Positions 20,168 to 32,810 of a DNA stretch of 64,000 bases are shown here, in pieces. The translations under genes were made by a program, and so were the position numbers. Below the pieces are notes generated by a model that made no database searches, was not told where the DNA came from, and saw nothing but the letters and a program-made list of their open reading frames with translations. This DNA is from Tachypleus tridentatus (lineage: Eukaryota > Arthropoda > Merostomata > Xiphosura > Limulidae): assembly GCF_004210375.1 (NCBI RefSeq), contig NW_027467782.1, positions 33,097,771 through 33,161,770 of the forward strand. Reading direction: 5' to 3'. Every line of letters begins with the position of its first letter. Position 1 is the stretch's first letter.

Positions 20168-22840
20168 TATCTTTATTATTCAATTGTGATTGTTAAAATC
20201 TTGATAGTGTATTTCCCTATGTAAATTTAAACATTTCTGTTACAATGCTTTATTGTCTTACTTTTAAGTATAAAAATGAAAAAAATACACAAAATATATG
20301 TAAGAAATTTCTGTTGTGATGTTTGCTCTTTATTTCTTTCTGGCATTGAAATAATGAATATTAATATAAATACAGAAATATATCAAATTTTGTAAGTTTT
20401 ATTGAATGTTTATTGTGAATTATTAAAATTTATAACATGATTTTACCTATGATTACAGTGTTTATGCCAAAAATTCTTTTTTACACATTCTATCATTTTC
20501 AAATTAGTGGAGAAAAATGAAAATTATGAAATTTTTAACACAGATACTATCAAACACAAAACTGTCATATGTTTGCTTAGTATTCAGACTTGGATTTGGG
20601 TAAGAATAAAAACAAACTGAAAATTGCCTTAGTTTTGATGTACCAGAGTTGTTTCATGATTATTCTTCCAATACCAAACATTACTTCCTCTCACATCAAT
20701 AAATAGTTTGGTGCTTTTATCTATATGTAAAAAAAAAAGCATGCCTAACAGTTAAATGGTAAAGTGTGTCTTGCATGCAGATTATCATGTGACAACCTTC
20801 CCACCAATAGTAGTGCAACACACATGCTCCTGATATGTGCAACTCCCTCTGTTCTCTTTCACTGAATTATTACTTCTTGGTTGGCTGTTCTTGTGTTGTG
20901 ACTTTTAATTTGTTCTCGTTTCATGTGTTTATTGTTGTTTTTTCTCATATTTGTATCAATTTCTCTCAACAGGTTTACTCTTTATTATACAGTAGTGATA
21001 TTTGTAACTTGTTGAATTATTTTGAAGTGGAATTATTCTATATTTCTATTTAGTTATGGACTTGTTACTTTGTTACAAAAAGTATTTCTTTCTGTCAGTA
21101 TGGTTGTAATGTGTTCATTTTGAATTATGAATTACACATTCTAAGTTACCATTTCAGAAGTTATATTTTCTATTAGCACATTTATACAGGTTTCTAGTGG
21201 TGGTATTCTACTGCAAAATAATCAGCTTTTTTTCATTGTTATATTGATTGTCCAGAGTGCTGACATTTGTTGTGCCTTGACTTGAGTTTGGTGGTCTGCA
21301 CATTTTAAATACAGTCTGCCAACTTTGGGCAGATTAAACATCTATAGTTATGAGTTTATAACATTTTTATTGCTAGTATCATTATCTGTTGTTATTTGGG
21401 CTCCATAACATAAGTTTTGGTAGATTGGTACTGAGAGTTTAGTTTAGGTTTAGGCTTAGTTGTATCCTGCATTCTATACCATTCAATTAGGCTTATCATT
21501 GGTTTTTGTTATTTTAGGAAAACGTGTAATTTATCTTACTGGTATATCAATTATTGGGTTAACAATATTGTTTTTTTTTCATATATCGTGTCTCATACAT
21601 ATCTTAATGTTTATATATACTTACTTACTTTTAAAAAATAACTTCTGTTTAATTTTCATTATTATTTGTCTCGTATACTTTTCCCTATTAACTTGGTTTA
21701 TGTGGAACCCTGTAGCCAGGGTCCACACAGACTTCTAGTATTCTACATGCTTATTGTCAGGTTAGTATTTTTAAATTAGAGTTTAGTGATATATTTCATC
21801 TTCACTGTTCAATTTGGTTTAAAAGAGTCTGTTATTTTTAATTACCTATATTTCTACCTCAGGGGTAAATTAATAATTAAATTAAATATTTTATTTGCTT
21901 TAATGCATAACATCTGATACATATGTTTATTTCACCACACAATTTCTCAACATTTACAATTTATCAGTTATTTCATTTTTGTTGTTCTTTATAATTTATA
22001 TGTTTTACTATTACTTTTGTTTGTGAGGAGCTCTGAGGGCCAGGGTACATCCTACTTTCTCCAGATATTGTTTGCCTTCCTCCTACTATAGCAAAACCCA
22101 TTGAGATGAATGTTAATTTTCTTCCACCTGATCATGGCTTGCCTTTCTAGACCTTGACTGCTGAATATGTGAGACTTACCTCAGTTTTTTTATTTTTTAT
22201 AGACATGTTTTTGCAGTATAATATTTCCTTCCTTTTCTAGATATTGTTTCACAATGAGCATTTTGTCTCTCTTTTGGAAGTGAGTACTTGCAAGCCTTGT
22301 CCAACCGTGGCATTTGTTCTTTTTGCCTTAGTTTACCATCAGGCAAATTTTCTTCTTGATTCTATATCCTTGAGATCTCTGTTGCCAGTGTTGGGAAAAC
22401 CCTCTCTTAATCCTACCCATTTTATCCCCTACCTAGATTTTAACTTTGTCTTATTTTTCGATTCTCCTACGGATAATGTTTAACTTACACTTTTTTCTTA
22501 AACATTCCACTCATATTTAGGGATTTTCATCAGATACTGCCTTGTCCTTCCTTTCTAACCAGTGAACTGTGTAATGAAATTAGTTACTTACTTATATTAT
22601 ATAAGATATAATATACTTACTTATATAAGATATTGTTTCCAAGAATGGAAAGTGGTGAATGGGGCCATTATGCTTGATTCAGTACATAAACCATATCTGA
22701 ACGATTATAAAAGATATGATGTTTTGATTTTGTAATATATATATCAGTAATTTGAGTCCCTAATTCATACAAAACTATAGATTTAGTATTTTGATACAAT
22801 AAACATCAATTTGAACTAGATTCTTAACTCAGTTCAGATG
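20168..22840. other. AT-rich DNA, mostly unassigned
   Basis: No exon meets the phase-2 requirement convincingly. A 39-base candidate (TTCCTTTTCTAG|ATATTG..TGGAA|GTGAGT, 22242-22280) has both splice signals and an open phase-2 frame but no recognisable residues. A 27-base hairpin (TGTGGAACCCTG/CAGGGTCCACA) lies at 21701-21727. The T/C-rich frames at 21460-21738 and 22244-22483 resemble those of the decayed DIRS-like DNA further on but show no motif. Confidence 0.35.
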
Positions 22841-22849
22841 GGTCATGCA

Positions 22850-23970
22850 TCAAAGGCCATATCATTGCTTTTATTGATTTGAGAGATTTCACCCCTTCAA
22901 CATAGTCATTAAAGTACACCTACTCAGAACCCTTTCCAACAGTTCAATGCCTGTTTAAATAAAAAAGAATAAAGGTTCTAAGACTGAACCCTGAGGTACC
23001 CCATTTGTGAAATTAGTACATTTTGGATGAACTTGGTAACAACCTTCTTTTTCTCTTCCGTCCAGCCATTCGTCTATCCAGTTTGCTAACTTATTCCCCA
23101 CACATACAGAGAGAACTTTTTTACAAGCCTTTTATATATTACCTTGTCAAATGTATTCTGAAAATCCAGGTATATCAAATCTACACTTACCCTTATTTAC
23201 ATTGGCAGTAACCTTTTCAAGGAATGTCAAAGATTCGTAATGCAAGATTTTTCCTTCAGTAAAACCATGTTGACCGTCTCATCAATTTGTCAGCTTTTCA
23301 GAATGACTTTGCAAAGCATCTTTTAATACAGTATATGACTAATAGGTCCATAATTACTGGGACAGTTTTTCTCACCTCCTTTGAAATTAGCAGTTACATT
23401 AGCTAATTTCCAGTCCTCTGGTACCTACTCACTGTTCAGGGACTGATAAAAATTGCAGCAAGTGGCTTGCACAGCTAATTTTGTAACCTCCATCTTTTGA
23501 AGAATACTATCTGGTGTAGGATATTTATCATTCTTGAAACTTCTCAGTTTTTTCTTAACTATCTCGTAAATTAATGCAGTAATGTTGTTTCATCTTGTTT
23601 TCATCTACCAACTCTTCAATATGTGGAATACTGCTTAAATCTTGTTAAGTAAAAACTAAAGACAAAGCAAAATTTAAAAACCTAGCATTTCATAATTATC
23701 AATGGTGAGCCTTTCTTTATCACCTCTTCCTAACACTTGCTTACCATTATTTTATTTAAAGAAATTCATACTGCTAATTTTACATTTTAGCCAACCTTTT
23801 CTCACACAATTCCTTTTGATGTTCCTGCTTCTTTAACTTCATCTTCTGTAATCTTCTAAATCTCTTGTTGCACCAGTCAGTTTAAATTTCTTAAACTTAT
23901 GGTGCTTTTATTTAATTTTACCTCTTATACTCTTTGTGAGCCAACCTGGTTTTTTTTACTTGCAATTACT
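22850..23970 (-). pseudogene. CR1-like LINE reverse transcriptase remnant
   Basis: The minus strand shows in order VPEDWKLANVTANFKGGEKN with NYGPIS (about 23430-23345), HGFTEGKS..(T)NL.FLEKVT (about 23270-23205), IYLDFQNTFDKVIYKRL (first catalytic Asp region, about 23185-23125), NKLANWIDEWLDGR (about 23095-23055) and NGVPQGSVLEP near 23010-22975. These are the canonical motifs of CR1/L2-type RT. The YADD part and 3-prime end are not visible; stops and gaps are frequent. No RNase H, unlike the LINE at 12 kb. Confidence 0.85.
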
Positions 23971-24547
23971 CTTTTCGATCTATAAAGTATATGTTTATCT
24001 TGAATATTGAAATATTTGTCTTTAAACATTTTTCACATCTAATTAGTGTCTTTAAATAAATCTTTCACAAAAGATAATTTTTGTTTCACCCCTTCAGAAT
24101 TTGCCTTAGGTATCTATTATTGTTTAGTTCAGACAGGTTTCCAATTTATTATGTTGTGTATATTAATGTATCAAATAACAAGATATTTTTATTTGAATTC
24201 AGAAGTTAATTAAATGTGAATATGTATTAGATTTATGGTATTTGCCTGGAAGATTAATACTCACAACTTTCATTTTTAACACAAATATGTTTTAGTATAC
24301 AAACAATAACAAGAAAAGTACAGTTTATAATAATGGGTATTATTAATAGTTTATTACAAAGGATTGTTTATCTACAAAAGTTTTAGAACTTACAGATAAT
24401 ACTAATTCTTATAATTGGTCTAGAACTGAATATTTTATTGATAATCTAGGTCCACGACAAGCATATTAATTCTGAGTTGATAGTGTCACATATCACTTAA
24501 GCTAGCTAGCTTGATTGGTCTTATATGAATTACAAAATACTAACACC

Positions 24548-26174
24548 TGAAATTAATTCACTGAAGTTCAATGGTTTATAATGGTTGAAATCTATAAACA
24601 TTACTGGTTCTGCAGTTTTCTGATTAATAGGTGTTAATCACAGTTATATCTTTCGAGTGCTATGTCATATGGGCTGTAGCTGTCCAATAATAATAATATT
24701 TGTCTCTCAGCATGTCTACTTTGATATACCATTCACTCAAGACTCCTAGAATATTCACCAAAGTTCACTTGGCAACAATAGAGTCAGTCACTAGTATGAC
24801 ATACATAACTAGTACATTGTTGATTCTTATGCTCAGGCACCTTCTACAAATTTCGAGAATAGGTGGGATATGCACAATGCATTGTCAAGAATATATATCC
24901 TGTGAAAAAAAAAAACACATACACACACAAAAGCTATGCAGAAACATATGTAGGCACTGAAATAAATGTACAACAGTAAATCTGTTACACCTCTCTTTAG
25001 AGAATTAAGATTGGCATTAGACAATTTTTAATTAAGATGTTACATATACATACACTCACACACATGCACACTGATAACAATTTATTAAATACAATGCATT
25101 GTTAAAAAATTATATAACTTCAAAAATTATAAAAATATATATATATAAAACAATTAATACAAATAACCTTATGATAATAAAATTACATAGCATGTGAAAG
25201 TGCTTGAGCACAAATGTTATCTTTTTTGTAATAACACAATCAGTTATTACACAGACAGGTGTGAAAAGTTTTACAAAACCAGGAAACATCTTGCCTAATT
25301 TTTGGCCAAAATAAATGTTTCATAATTTTTATCACATGCATTGTTGACTTCTAAACAACCTTCCATGGGGAGTTTATGGGCTACATTCACTATGTCAAAA
25401 TGATACACTTTTGGAACAGCAATTTGATAAATTACAGCCCAGTCCTCTAACACTGGTACATTTGGTGTTCTCCATTTTCTCATTAGCACACCATTTTTGA
25501 AAAAGTAATATGAAACTTTTTCCAGTTCATTTTTTTGGGAGTGCATATTTAAAGAGTGATAAAGTCTGCAGATTCTTTTCTTGCTCATTGATCAATGTAT
25601 TTCTAGCACATGGAACTTCACCAGGTGAACTAGAACCATTATGTCCATTATTGACACTCACCAATGAATTATCAGTAGGACAGTTATTTGGAAGATCCCT
25701 GTCAGGCCAAAAAAACATCTGAGATGAATCTATAAAATCGTCCTCTAAACATTAATTCACTGAAGTTGAATCATTTGTAATGGTCTAAATCTATAAACAT
25801 TACTGGTTCAATGCTGTAGTTTTCCAATTAATAGGCAATTATCACAGTTATAGCTCCTGAGGCCTATAGCACACTGACTGTAGTTGTCCAATAATAATAA
25901 TATTTGTTTCTCTGCACATTGGTTTTTATACACCAATTACAGGAGACTCTAGAAAATACACCAAAGTTCATTTGGCAACAATGCTGTCAGTCACTAGTAA
26001 TACATATACACCTGGTACATTGTCAGTTATTACACTGAAGAACATTTTACCAATTTTAAGAACAGATGGGACTTGCACAATACACAGTCAAGAATATATG
26101 TTTTGTGCAAAACAAAAGTTATAGAGAAACAAGCATAGGTACTAAAATAAATGTATAACAGTAAATCTGTTGTA
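24548..26174 (-). mobile_element. LTR retrotransposon, internal deletion derivative (Ty3/gypsy-like)
   Basis: Two direct repeats of about 430-440 bp (24548-24989 and 25750-26174) share ATTAATTCACTGAAGTT, CTATAAACATTACTGGTTC, GTCCAATAATAATAATATTTG and CAGTAAATCTGTT. They flank only about 760 bp. On the minus strand the left repeat begins TGTAACAGATTTACTG, fitting a TG..CA LTR. The interior carries an integrase fragment directly behind the 5-prime LTR (plus coordinates 25750), so primer-binding site, gag, protease and RT are gone. The LTRs have diverged by many substitutions and indels, so the insertion is old. Confidence 0.8.
25295..25718 (-). pseudogene. Gypsy-type integrase N-terminal fragment
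   Basis: Two overlapping minus-strand frames with one frameshift. The first has ARNTLINEQEKNLQTLSL. The second has SYYFFKNGVLMRKWRTPNVP, EDWAVIYQIAVPK, then VAHKLPMEGCLEVNNACDKN. This is the zinc-binding HHCC entry region of Ty3/gypsy integrases (usually L.H...M.GHLG..KT); the second His of the GHLG motif is changed to Cys (EGCLEV). The catalytic DDE core is absent. Confidence 0.83.
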
Positions 26175-26829
26175 CTTTTCTTAAATTGATAATTAAAATA
26201 TCTTTATTCCTTATCTCCATATGCAGCAAAACATTGAACCCAATAAAGCACCCAGATGTTCCTCAGTTTTCACCCTTTGATCATTTCCATATTTTATGTT
26301 AATAAATCTAAAATAGCATTATTTCTAGTAGGTTTCTTGACTAATTGGTGAAAAATTCATCTTTTCATGGGAGATTTTGAATGATAAGGTAAGACTTTAG
26401 AGAGCTGGAGATTTCATATTTTATTAGATTCAAATACAGCTTAGTTACTAAACTAAATTACAGTGGAATTTTATTGTATCAGTATAGTAGTTTGATGTTA
26501 TCTTAAAATGTATATTAAAAACCTGAGAAAAGTTACTTTGTTTCACATCCTCCACATGCAAAATTTGATAAGGCTTAGCAACCTATGATTAACAGCAAAT
26601 GAGTACAAAGTACAAAACTAGAAAAGATACTTGTTTGGTGTATTTCATTATTTACTGTTCTATGTTTTAAGAAAAATTAGTTTATGAACTTGTTTCTAAG
26701 TAGTAATAATACACTCAAATGTGACTGTATTTTATGAAATACTAGTCCACTAAAAACATGGCCAAGCAAGTCACTTTGTAAAGGTCAGTATAATAAAAAT
26801 AATAAATATATATAAGTGTACAATGTTAT
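26175..26829. other. Unassigned AT-rich DNA
   Basis: Nothing recognisable; no open frame over 60 codons and no clear repeat. Confidence 0.45.
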
Positions 26830-27080
26830 TAGATTTAAGCTATCTAGACTAAACATTTGGAGTTTTGAGTTATAATTTGTAGTCTTTCTAGAATGAAAAA
26901 TTCTAATTTTGTAGTGGTTACAAGGTCAGTCAAATCAACTCAAACCATATAGAGATACAGCAGTGAAAATGAAAAAGTAAAGTATTTTATAATTACCTGG
27001 AGGTTATATATGATTTACATGTAAAATCTGAAAAATGTCCTGATGCATAAATGTATGTGGCACTTCAATATGGTCTGTTC
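26830..27080. repeat. Unclassified interspersed repeat, partial copy 3
   Basis: Shares the distal part of the 2600-4140 and 17120-18570 family: GTCTTTCTAGAATGAAAAA, GTGGTTACAAGGTCAGTCAA and the following TCAACTCAAACC, in the same order and spacing. The upstream part may extend to 26300 but is too diverged to be sure. Confidence 0.55.
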
Positions 27081-27969
27081 TGACAGTTTAACTTTTTGCA
27101 TATTATATCAGTTATTAAGGGGCCACTCACCTCCATATGAAACTCCCAATCTTTTGGTCTCCATTTCCAGATTTTTTGGCTCCAGCTGTTTGATATGTTT
27201 AGTCAAGATGGGTTCAGTCTTTACCTGCATGCTTATCCATCTTCTCTGAGTTCTCTCTCTTATTCAGACTCCTCCATGTCAGTCTTTCTCAACTCACTGT
27301 TCTGGCCAGCACAGTTGTGATTTCATCTCTTCAACCTTTTTCATTCATGCCTCTTTTTCTTTCCCAATCCCTTCTTTGGCAAAATCATTCCTCCATTGTT
27401 CCTCAGCACAGATAGCTCTCATTTAAATAAGTGGGAAATACAAAACAAATAAACCATTTTTCCTCTAGCCAAAGCCACACTCTTCACAGGTAGCCTTCCT
27501 TCTTTCTTGTGCTGTTCACCCTTCCTTTTTGCCAGTTTATCAGTTTATCTTGTGTTTATGTTACTACTTCTGACTTTTCCAAATGAATGTTCCACACCCT
27601 TCTAGCTTTTTTACTTAGCTCTTGGACAATGGTTCATCCATTTTTACAATTTAATCTATAGAGTAGCATTATCCGATACTTTTCATTTTCTCATTTCTCC
27701 CACATTGTTTTCTCTCCCATACTTTCTCCTGTTTCATTCCTTTCATGTCCTTCATCCTTACTGTTTAATTGCCCTATGAGATTGAAATTTCATTATTGAC
27801 CTTCATAACTTTTACTTTCCTCCATTTTAACCTTTGTCCTCTCATTTGATACACCATCTCTTCTTGATGACTAATTTTTTGCTTCTGTTTGCATGTAGTT
27901 GTTATTGGTTGGCTTTGCTATTGATATTTATATGTTCTTCTTTATCCCACTCATAATGTTTTTACTGAA
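27081..27969. other. T/C-rich decayed retroelement DNA
   Basis: Pyrimidine-rich sequence with short plus-strand frames and no motif. It is likely the upstream part of the tyrosine-recombinase element that follows, from composition and continuity only. Confidence 0.35.
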
Positions 27970-28400
27970 ATAACAATGCCTGAAGAGGTAAGGACTTTCA
28001 CACCTATTTTACTTCCATCTGTGTGCATCTTTGTTCCCAATCTGATCCTGATTATTTTTTTTGCCCCATGCAAACTCTTTGTTGTTATGTTACCAACACT
28101 GCTTCTTTCCATTACTCCTATTTCTGTCTTTTATCTCCTGGAACTCATTTTTTTTTATACAGGGTTTCTCATTGTAACCCTTACCTGTTGGCTTTATCAA
28201 CTTATTAATCTGGTTTATACATCATTGACAAATAATTCTTGTCACTTCTTTCAAGTTTTCTCTCACCAGATCTGTCTTGTCACCCTTTTCATGGCTGCTC
28301 TCTTCTGTTGTACATTAGAGAAGATTATGCAAATTGGTATCTGAAACTTATTTTATATGGTGGTTATACATTATCTTCATAATGTGAACATCTTTTCCTC
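27970..28400 (+). pseudogene. DIRS-like tyrosine recombinase, C-terminal remnant
   Basis: The plus frame 27976-28344 ends SHQICLVTLFMAALFCCTLE, KIMQIGI, stop, then continues in frame NLFYMVVIHYLHNV. This fits the C-terminal box of DIRS/Ngaro recombinases (HxxR, then a helix, G.W, then a Tyr about 10 residues later). The Arg of HxxR is Cys (TGT, one CpG transition from CGT) and the Trp codon is TGA (from TGG). Upstream, in another frame, SPGTHFFLYRVSHCNPYL resembles the preceding box. DIRS elements integrate through such a recombinase instead of an integrase. Dead copy. Confidence 0.6.
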
Positions 28401-29950
28401 ACTGGGCTATTTCTTGCAACCTGTTGCTATTCTCCATAACATCCATAGACTTCAAATGGTAAATTCTCACTCTATTTTTATCTCTTACCTTTATAGTAGT
28501 CTTTTTACATACCTGCTTCTGCTCTGTAGCAAGTGATACCTATTTGGGGGTACTTAGCTTTAAATCTGCACCACATTACTTTACGGGTCTGTAATTCTTA
28601 CTGATTAGGTGGAGTGTGTCACAAAACCTGTAACAGATTGCATCAAGTCATGGACTATCATGAGTAAAGCAATGTTGGGACTGACCTACTCTTCATAGTT
28701 TTAAGGTGTTGTATTTCTACAGATTCTAATGAATTGTTCCCTCACATACAGTTGAAGGAGTTTTTGCCATTTACCAGTTCCTAGCCACTAGGGAAGTGAA
28801 TCAAGTAGCTTTTCTTTCCGAGTGAGATTGCTTTCACTTAATCGGGAATAGGGCTGTAGTGTTCTGTTGGTTTAGATGGTGAATACTCTCTTTCTACCTT
28901 ATAAGAAAAGACAAATCCCCACTGTCACTTGAATTTAAAATTGATAAATTCACCGCATTCTGTTCACCCCTTTGTTTGGATTTTTCTCATTCTACTGCTG
29001 TATAGATGTTAGTTCCTGGTCAGTCTGGTGTTGGATTGGCATAAGACTGGCCAACACAAGTCCTAACATATGTGGTTGGTAGGGATCATTCATCCACTGT
29101 GGACCATAAAAAAATTTATTAGCACCATTAGTTTTGGACTGGAGTTTACTCATCACATTAGCATTTCTCCTTCCTACTATTGATTGGATGTTATGTTTTC
29201 AGGTGGTCTGGGGTTTGCTCTGTGCACATGTGCCCAGTGTGAGGTTTAGGGATAGAAGACAGTAAGGACCTTCCTTCTACCACTAACTAAAAGACAAATG
29301 CTCAGTGCTCACTGCTCTTGAAGAGGTGTTGAACCTCCAAATATGGTCTGAAGTATCCTAACCACTTTCAGACCTGCCAATTCTTATGATTTAGATGTAA
29401 TTGTTTTGATTTATTTATCATTTTATACCTGTATGAATTTTTGTAGTAGTTTAAATTCTAATAATTTTTGATAAGTAATTCACTTCTTTCAGCTATACAT
29501 CTCAGTCTTACAAATAGTTTATTAAGAAGGAACATAAATAGTTAGCATCAAGGGTGTGCTGATGATTTTTTGAGAAGAAAATGGCAGAAAAATGTGGTTC
29601 TGTTTCATTCCTAATGATTCCAACAAAGAAAAGAAATGTTTATAGCAAATAAAACTGCAGGCATAAGTGTTTAAAAAAAAGTTCAGTGTTATTGTATCAT
29701 CCCCAAAGAGTATGAATTATGCAAGATGTACAGTTTGTGTTTTGATCTACAATTGCTCATCTATGTGACAGTGTTATCAAACAGCATTTCAGCAGTACTA
29801 AACACCAAAATGATTGTTTGAGGTCATCTGGAATTAGCAAACCAAACCCATTTTTTGTAAAACTTGATATCAAACCAGAAAATAATGTGATCAGAGCTGA
29901 ATAACTAGTCTCCTCTTTCACTGTGAAACCTAACTTTCTTTTGGCAGTTT
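28401..29950. other. Decayed element flank up to the gap
   Basis: No frame or motif. Segment 28800-28960 (CTTTCCGAGTGAGATTG) has faint inverted similarity to 33270-33310, which would suit terminal repeats of a DIRS-like element, but the match is short. Confidence 0.3.
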
Positions 29951-30450
29951 NNNNNNNNNNNNNNNNNNNNNNNNNNNNNNNNNNNNNNNNNNNNNNNNNN
30001 NNNNNNNNNNNNNNNNNNNNNNNNNNNNNNNNNNNNNNNNNNNNNNNNNNNNNNNNNNNNNNNNNNNNNNNNNNNNNNNNNNNNNNNNNNNNNNNNNNNN
30101 NNNNNNNNNNNNNNNNNNNNNNNNNNNNNNNNNNNNNNNNNNNNNNNNNNNNNNNNNNNNNNNNNNNNNNNNNNNNNNNNNNNNNNNNNNNNNNNNNNNN
30201 NNNNNNNNNNNNNNNNNNNNNNNNNNNNNNNNNNNNNNNNNNNNNNNNNNNNNNNNNNNNNNNNNNNNNNNNNNNNNNNNNNNNNNNNNNNNNNNNNNNN
30301 NNNNNNNNNNNNNNNNNNNNNNNNNNNNNNNNNNNNNNNNNNNNNNNNNNNNNNNNNNNNNNNNNNNNNNNNNNNNNNNNNNNNNNNNNNNNNNNNNNNN
30401 NNNNNNNNNNNNNNNNNNNNNNNNNNNNNNNNNNNNNNNNNNNNNNNNNN
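29951..30450. other. Assembly gap (500 N)
   Basis: Exactly 500 undetermined bases. Round length means a placeholder gap, so the distance, and possibly the orientation or adjacency, of the two flanking contigs is unknown. Frames crossing it are meaningless. Confidence 0.99.
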
Positions 30451-31530
30451 ATTTGAATTTTGGGAAAGCTGATCCATTTAGTTCAGTTCACCTATCCAGT
30501 ACAAAATTACCCCATCTTTTCTGAACCTTCTTTGTTTGCCTTTTCACTTTACGTCTTCATTTCATGTCAGAAGTATTTCATAGAGATGCTGGTTCCTTTG
30601 GAATGTTTTTATTTCATCACATTTTCTCTTGTTCGATACAATTTTTACTCCTCTGATCCCACATGTCAAATAACAAATGGATTACAACCGTCCAAATCTG
30701 TCCAACGTTTTCATTTAGAAAAGTTCTCTTCACTTCTCTTCTCCATATTCAGGTCTATATCTCAAACACCTTTCTTCCTATTCCCATTGAAGAGTTTTCT
30801 AGATGCTTCCTTTTCTTCATCCACTGATGTAATATTTTATTGTTTCAAATTTCAGTCAGGTGGTCAGATCGTTTGCTCTACATCTCCGTTGGCTTTGTCT
30901 GTGGTTTCATTATTACATGCAAGATAGCCTTCTGTTTTTCATATTCATGGAAAGAGTCCTCCAGTCATATCTTTGATGGTGGAAACCCGTTTTGAATGAA
31001 TTGACAAAATGTTCAAATCCTTACTCACTCCAACCCAATACTTTATCCTCTTGACTCAACCATTTTCTCTGTTTCCTACTGTGCTCGAGAAACTCGTTGT
31101 GGCTAGATAATCTATTACCACTGTTTTGGTTCCTTCACTTTGAATTGTACCAAACTCACACCTCTTCAGAAATGTTAATGTTTACTGGTTTGGATACATC
31201 ATTGAACAACAATCTCATTTTAAACATACGCATAAGCAATTCCTCCACATCAGTGTGCCCGACCTCTGTTCTGTTTATTGGACATGTTCGTATTCCGTAC
31301 CACTGCTAGTGAATTGTTTGATTATGATCCATTCTGATAATTTCGTGGTGATTTTTTACATCAATCATAGAGCAGGTATCCGATCTTTAATTCTTTTTTA
31401 AAACACTCGACCATCATGATTCGGCATCCATCCAAGTTATTTGCTGTATAGATTCTCATGTATTTGAAGCGATTAATTTGAAAACAGATCATTTGTATCA
31501 TGATCTGCCTATCAAATAACCACTTCACTC
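30451..31530 (+). pseudogene. DIRS-like reverse transcriptase/RNase H remnant
   Basis: Near 31325-31400 the plus strand reads HSDNFVVIFYINHRAGIRSL, close to the DIRS RNase H signature (h.DN..vv.YIN..GG.RS). At about 31460-31515 it reads VFEAINLKTDHLYHDLPIK, matching the end of that domain (..A.h..G..N.lAD.LSR). Upstream 30460-30927 is a 155-codon T/C-rich frame with no readable motif. The order with respect to the recombinase at 28 kb is reversed from the canonical RT-RNase H-recombinase, so the two belong to different copies or the contigs are mis-ordered. Confidence 0.5.
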
Positions 31531-32720
31531 ACAAGTTTTCTGATGCGTATGTGTTCATTTGGGTAATTACGACTTATATTCTCTTTAATAATGAAATTTC
31601 ATGAGGTGGAGCAGTATAGAGGAGCGATTAAACAATAACATCATTATTCATTAATAAGAATCACGTGAGTTCAGATTGAAGTTGCCTAAAACTAGTGTCA
31701 CGCAGATACTCAAGGCAGATGTTCACAGAAGATATAATCTCTGTGTGAAATGGTAAGCGTTTAATGGAAACACATTTTCATGTAAGAAAATGTTAACTTT
31801 TTCCAAAACCAGATGTCTTCTGAACTAACCAGTTGGAGATAATAAAATGGGGGTTCCAATCTTCATCTCTACATTTGACACAATATTTTTATGATGTGTA
31901 AAAATTTTTCCTTCTTGTTTTTACTTTAACGTTTTTCATGCTGTTTATTACTTTTTATTTTGTACAGTTATTGGGTAACTAGTTTCAAAATTTACTCAAT
32001 TTAAACACGAATCTTAAATTTCGTGTTACTGTTCATACACTTTTCACCTGGGATATTTTTCAACACATTTCTCAATCGGTCTGAATTTTCTTTCTTTTCG
32101 TTTAGATTGATGCAGTCTTAATCTGTCTACTAGTGAAGTAATTTCTTTACTAAAGGTAATAGCAGTAATGGAAGTCCTTATACCTTTGAGTCACACTCAC
32201 TTTCACATCTGTTACTGAGTATAACAGAATCAATGGAACCTTGTATCCATTACTCAATACCTATAAGATCCTACAGTGTGTTCTTTCAAGACCCAAGTGT
32301 TCTGATAGTTATCTAATCAGTGAATTACTCAACCTCTGTACACATTTATCACCAATATCAGAAAGAACAGTCATAACTTTTTGGTCTCCAGTACCACATC
32401 GTTTTACTTAGATGGTAAATTAATTCTATTAAGTTAGACCAAGTTACCTATATATGTTTCCTACTCAAGGTTTTATTCTTCACTCAGTCCACACCTGCAT
32501 CTGTCCTTTTAATAACACATTTATAGCCAGCTCAAACTTAATTTCCGATCCTTATCCTTCTTCATTAAATACCCCCTCTTAGTACTTCCCCTTAGATATC
32601 ACTCATTCATCAAACTCAGTATCAACTTATCATCCAACTATCACCACTCTCCGGTTTGAAACGTGGCTTTTGGATTAACTGTACATGTAGCCCTTTTATT
32701 TTTCATTTCTATATATCATT
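31531..32720. other. Unassigned DNA
   Basis: No gene or repeat recognised. It may include the remainder of the DIRS-like element. Confidence 0.35.
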
Positions 32721-32725
32721 TTTCC

Positions 32726-32810
32726 TATACTATACTATACTATACTATACTATACTATACTATACTATACTATACTATACTATACTATACTATACTATAC
32801 TATACTATAC
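32726..32810. repeat. (TATAC)n microsatellite
   Basis: Seventeen perfect TATAC pentamers in a row. Perfection suggests a hypervariable, recently extended locus. The open frame through it is a by-product. Confidence 0.98.

Noticed and set aside
22242..22280. Phase-compatible 39-base micro-exon of the ATR-like gene
   Set aside because: Splice signals and phase fit, but the 13 residues are uninformative and the surroundings look like decayed retroelement; chance is likely.
29905..30477. Open frames of 177-190 codons on both strands
   Set aside because: They consist of the 500-N assembly gap.
30460..30927. 155-codon frame as a host gene
   Set aside because: T/C-rich composition, adjacency to a DIRS-like RNase H motif and lack of splice sites point to retroelement decay.
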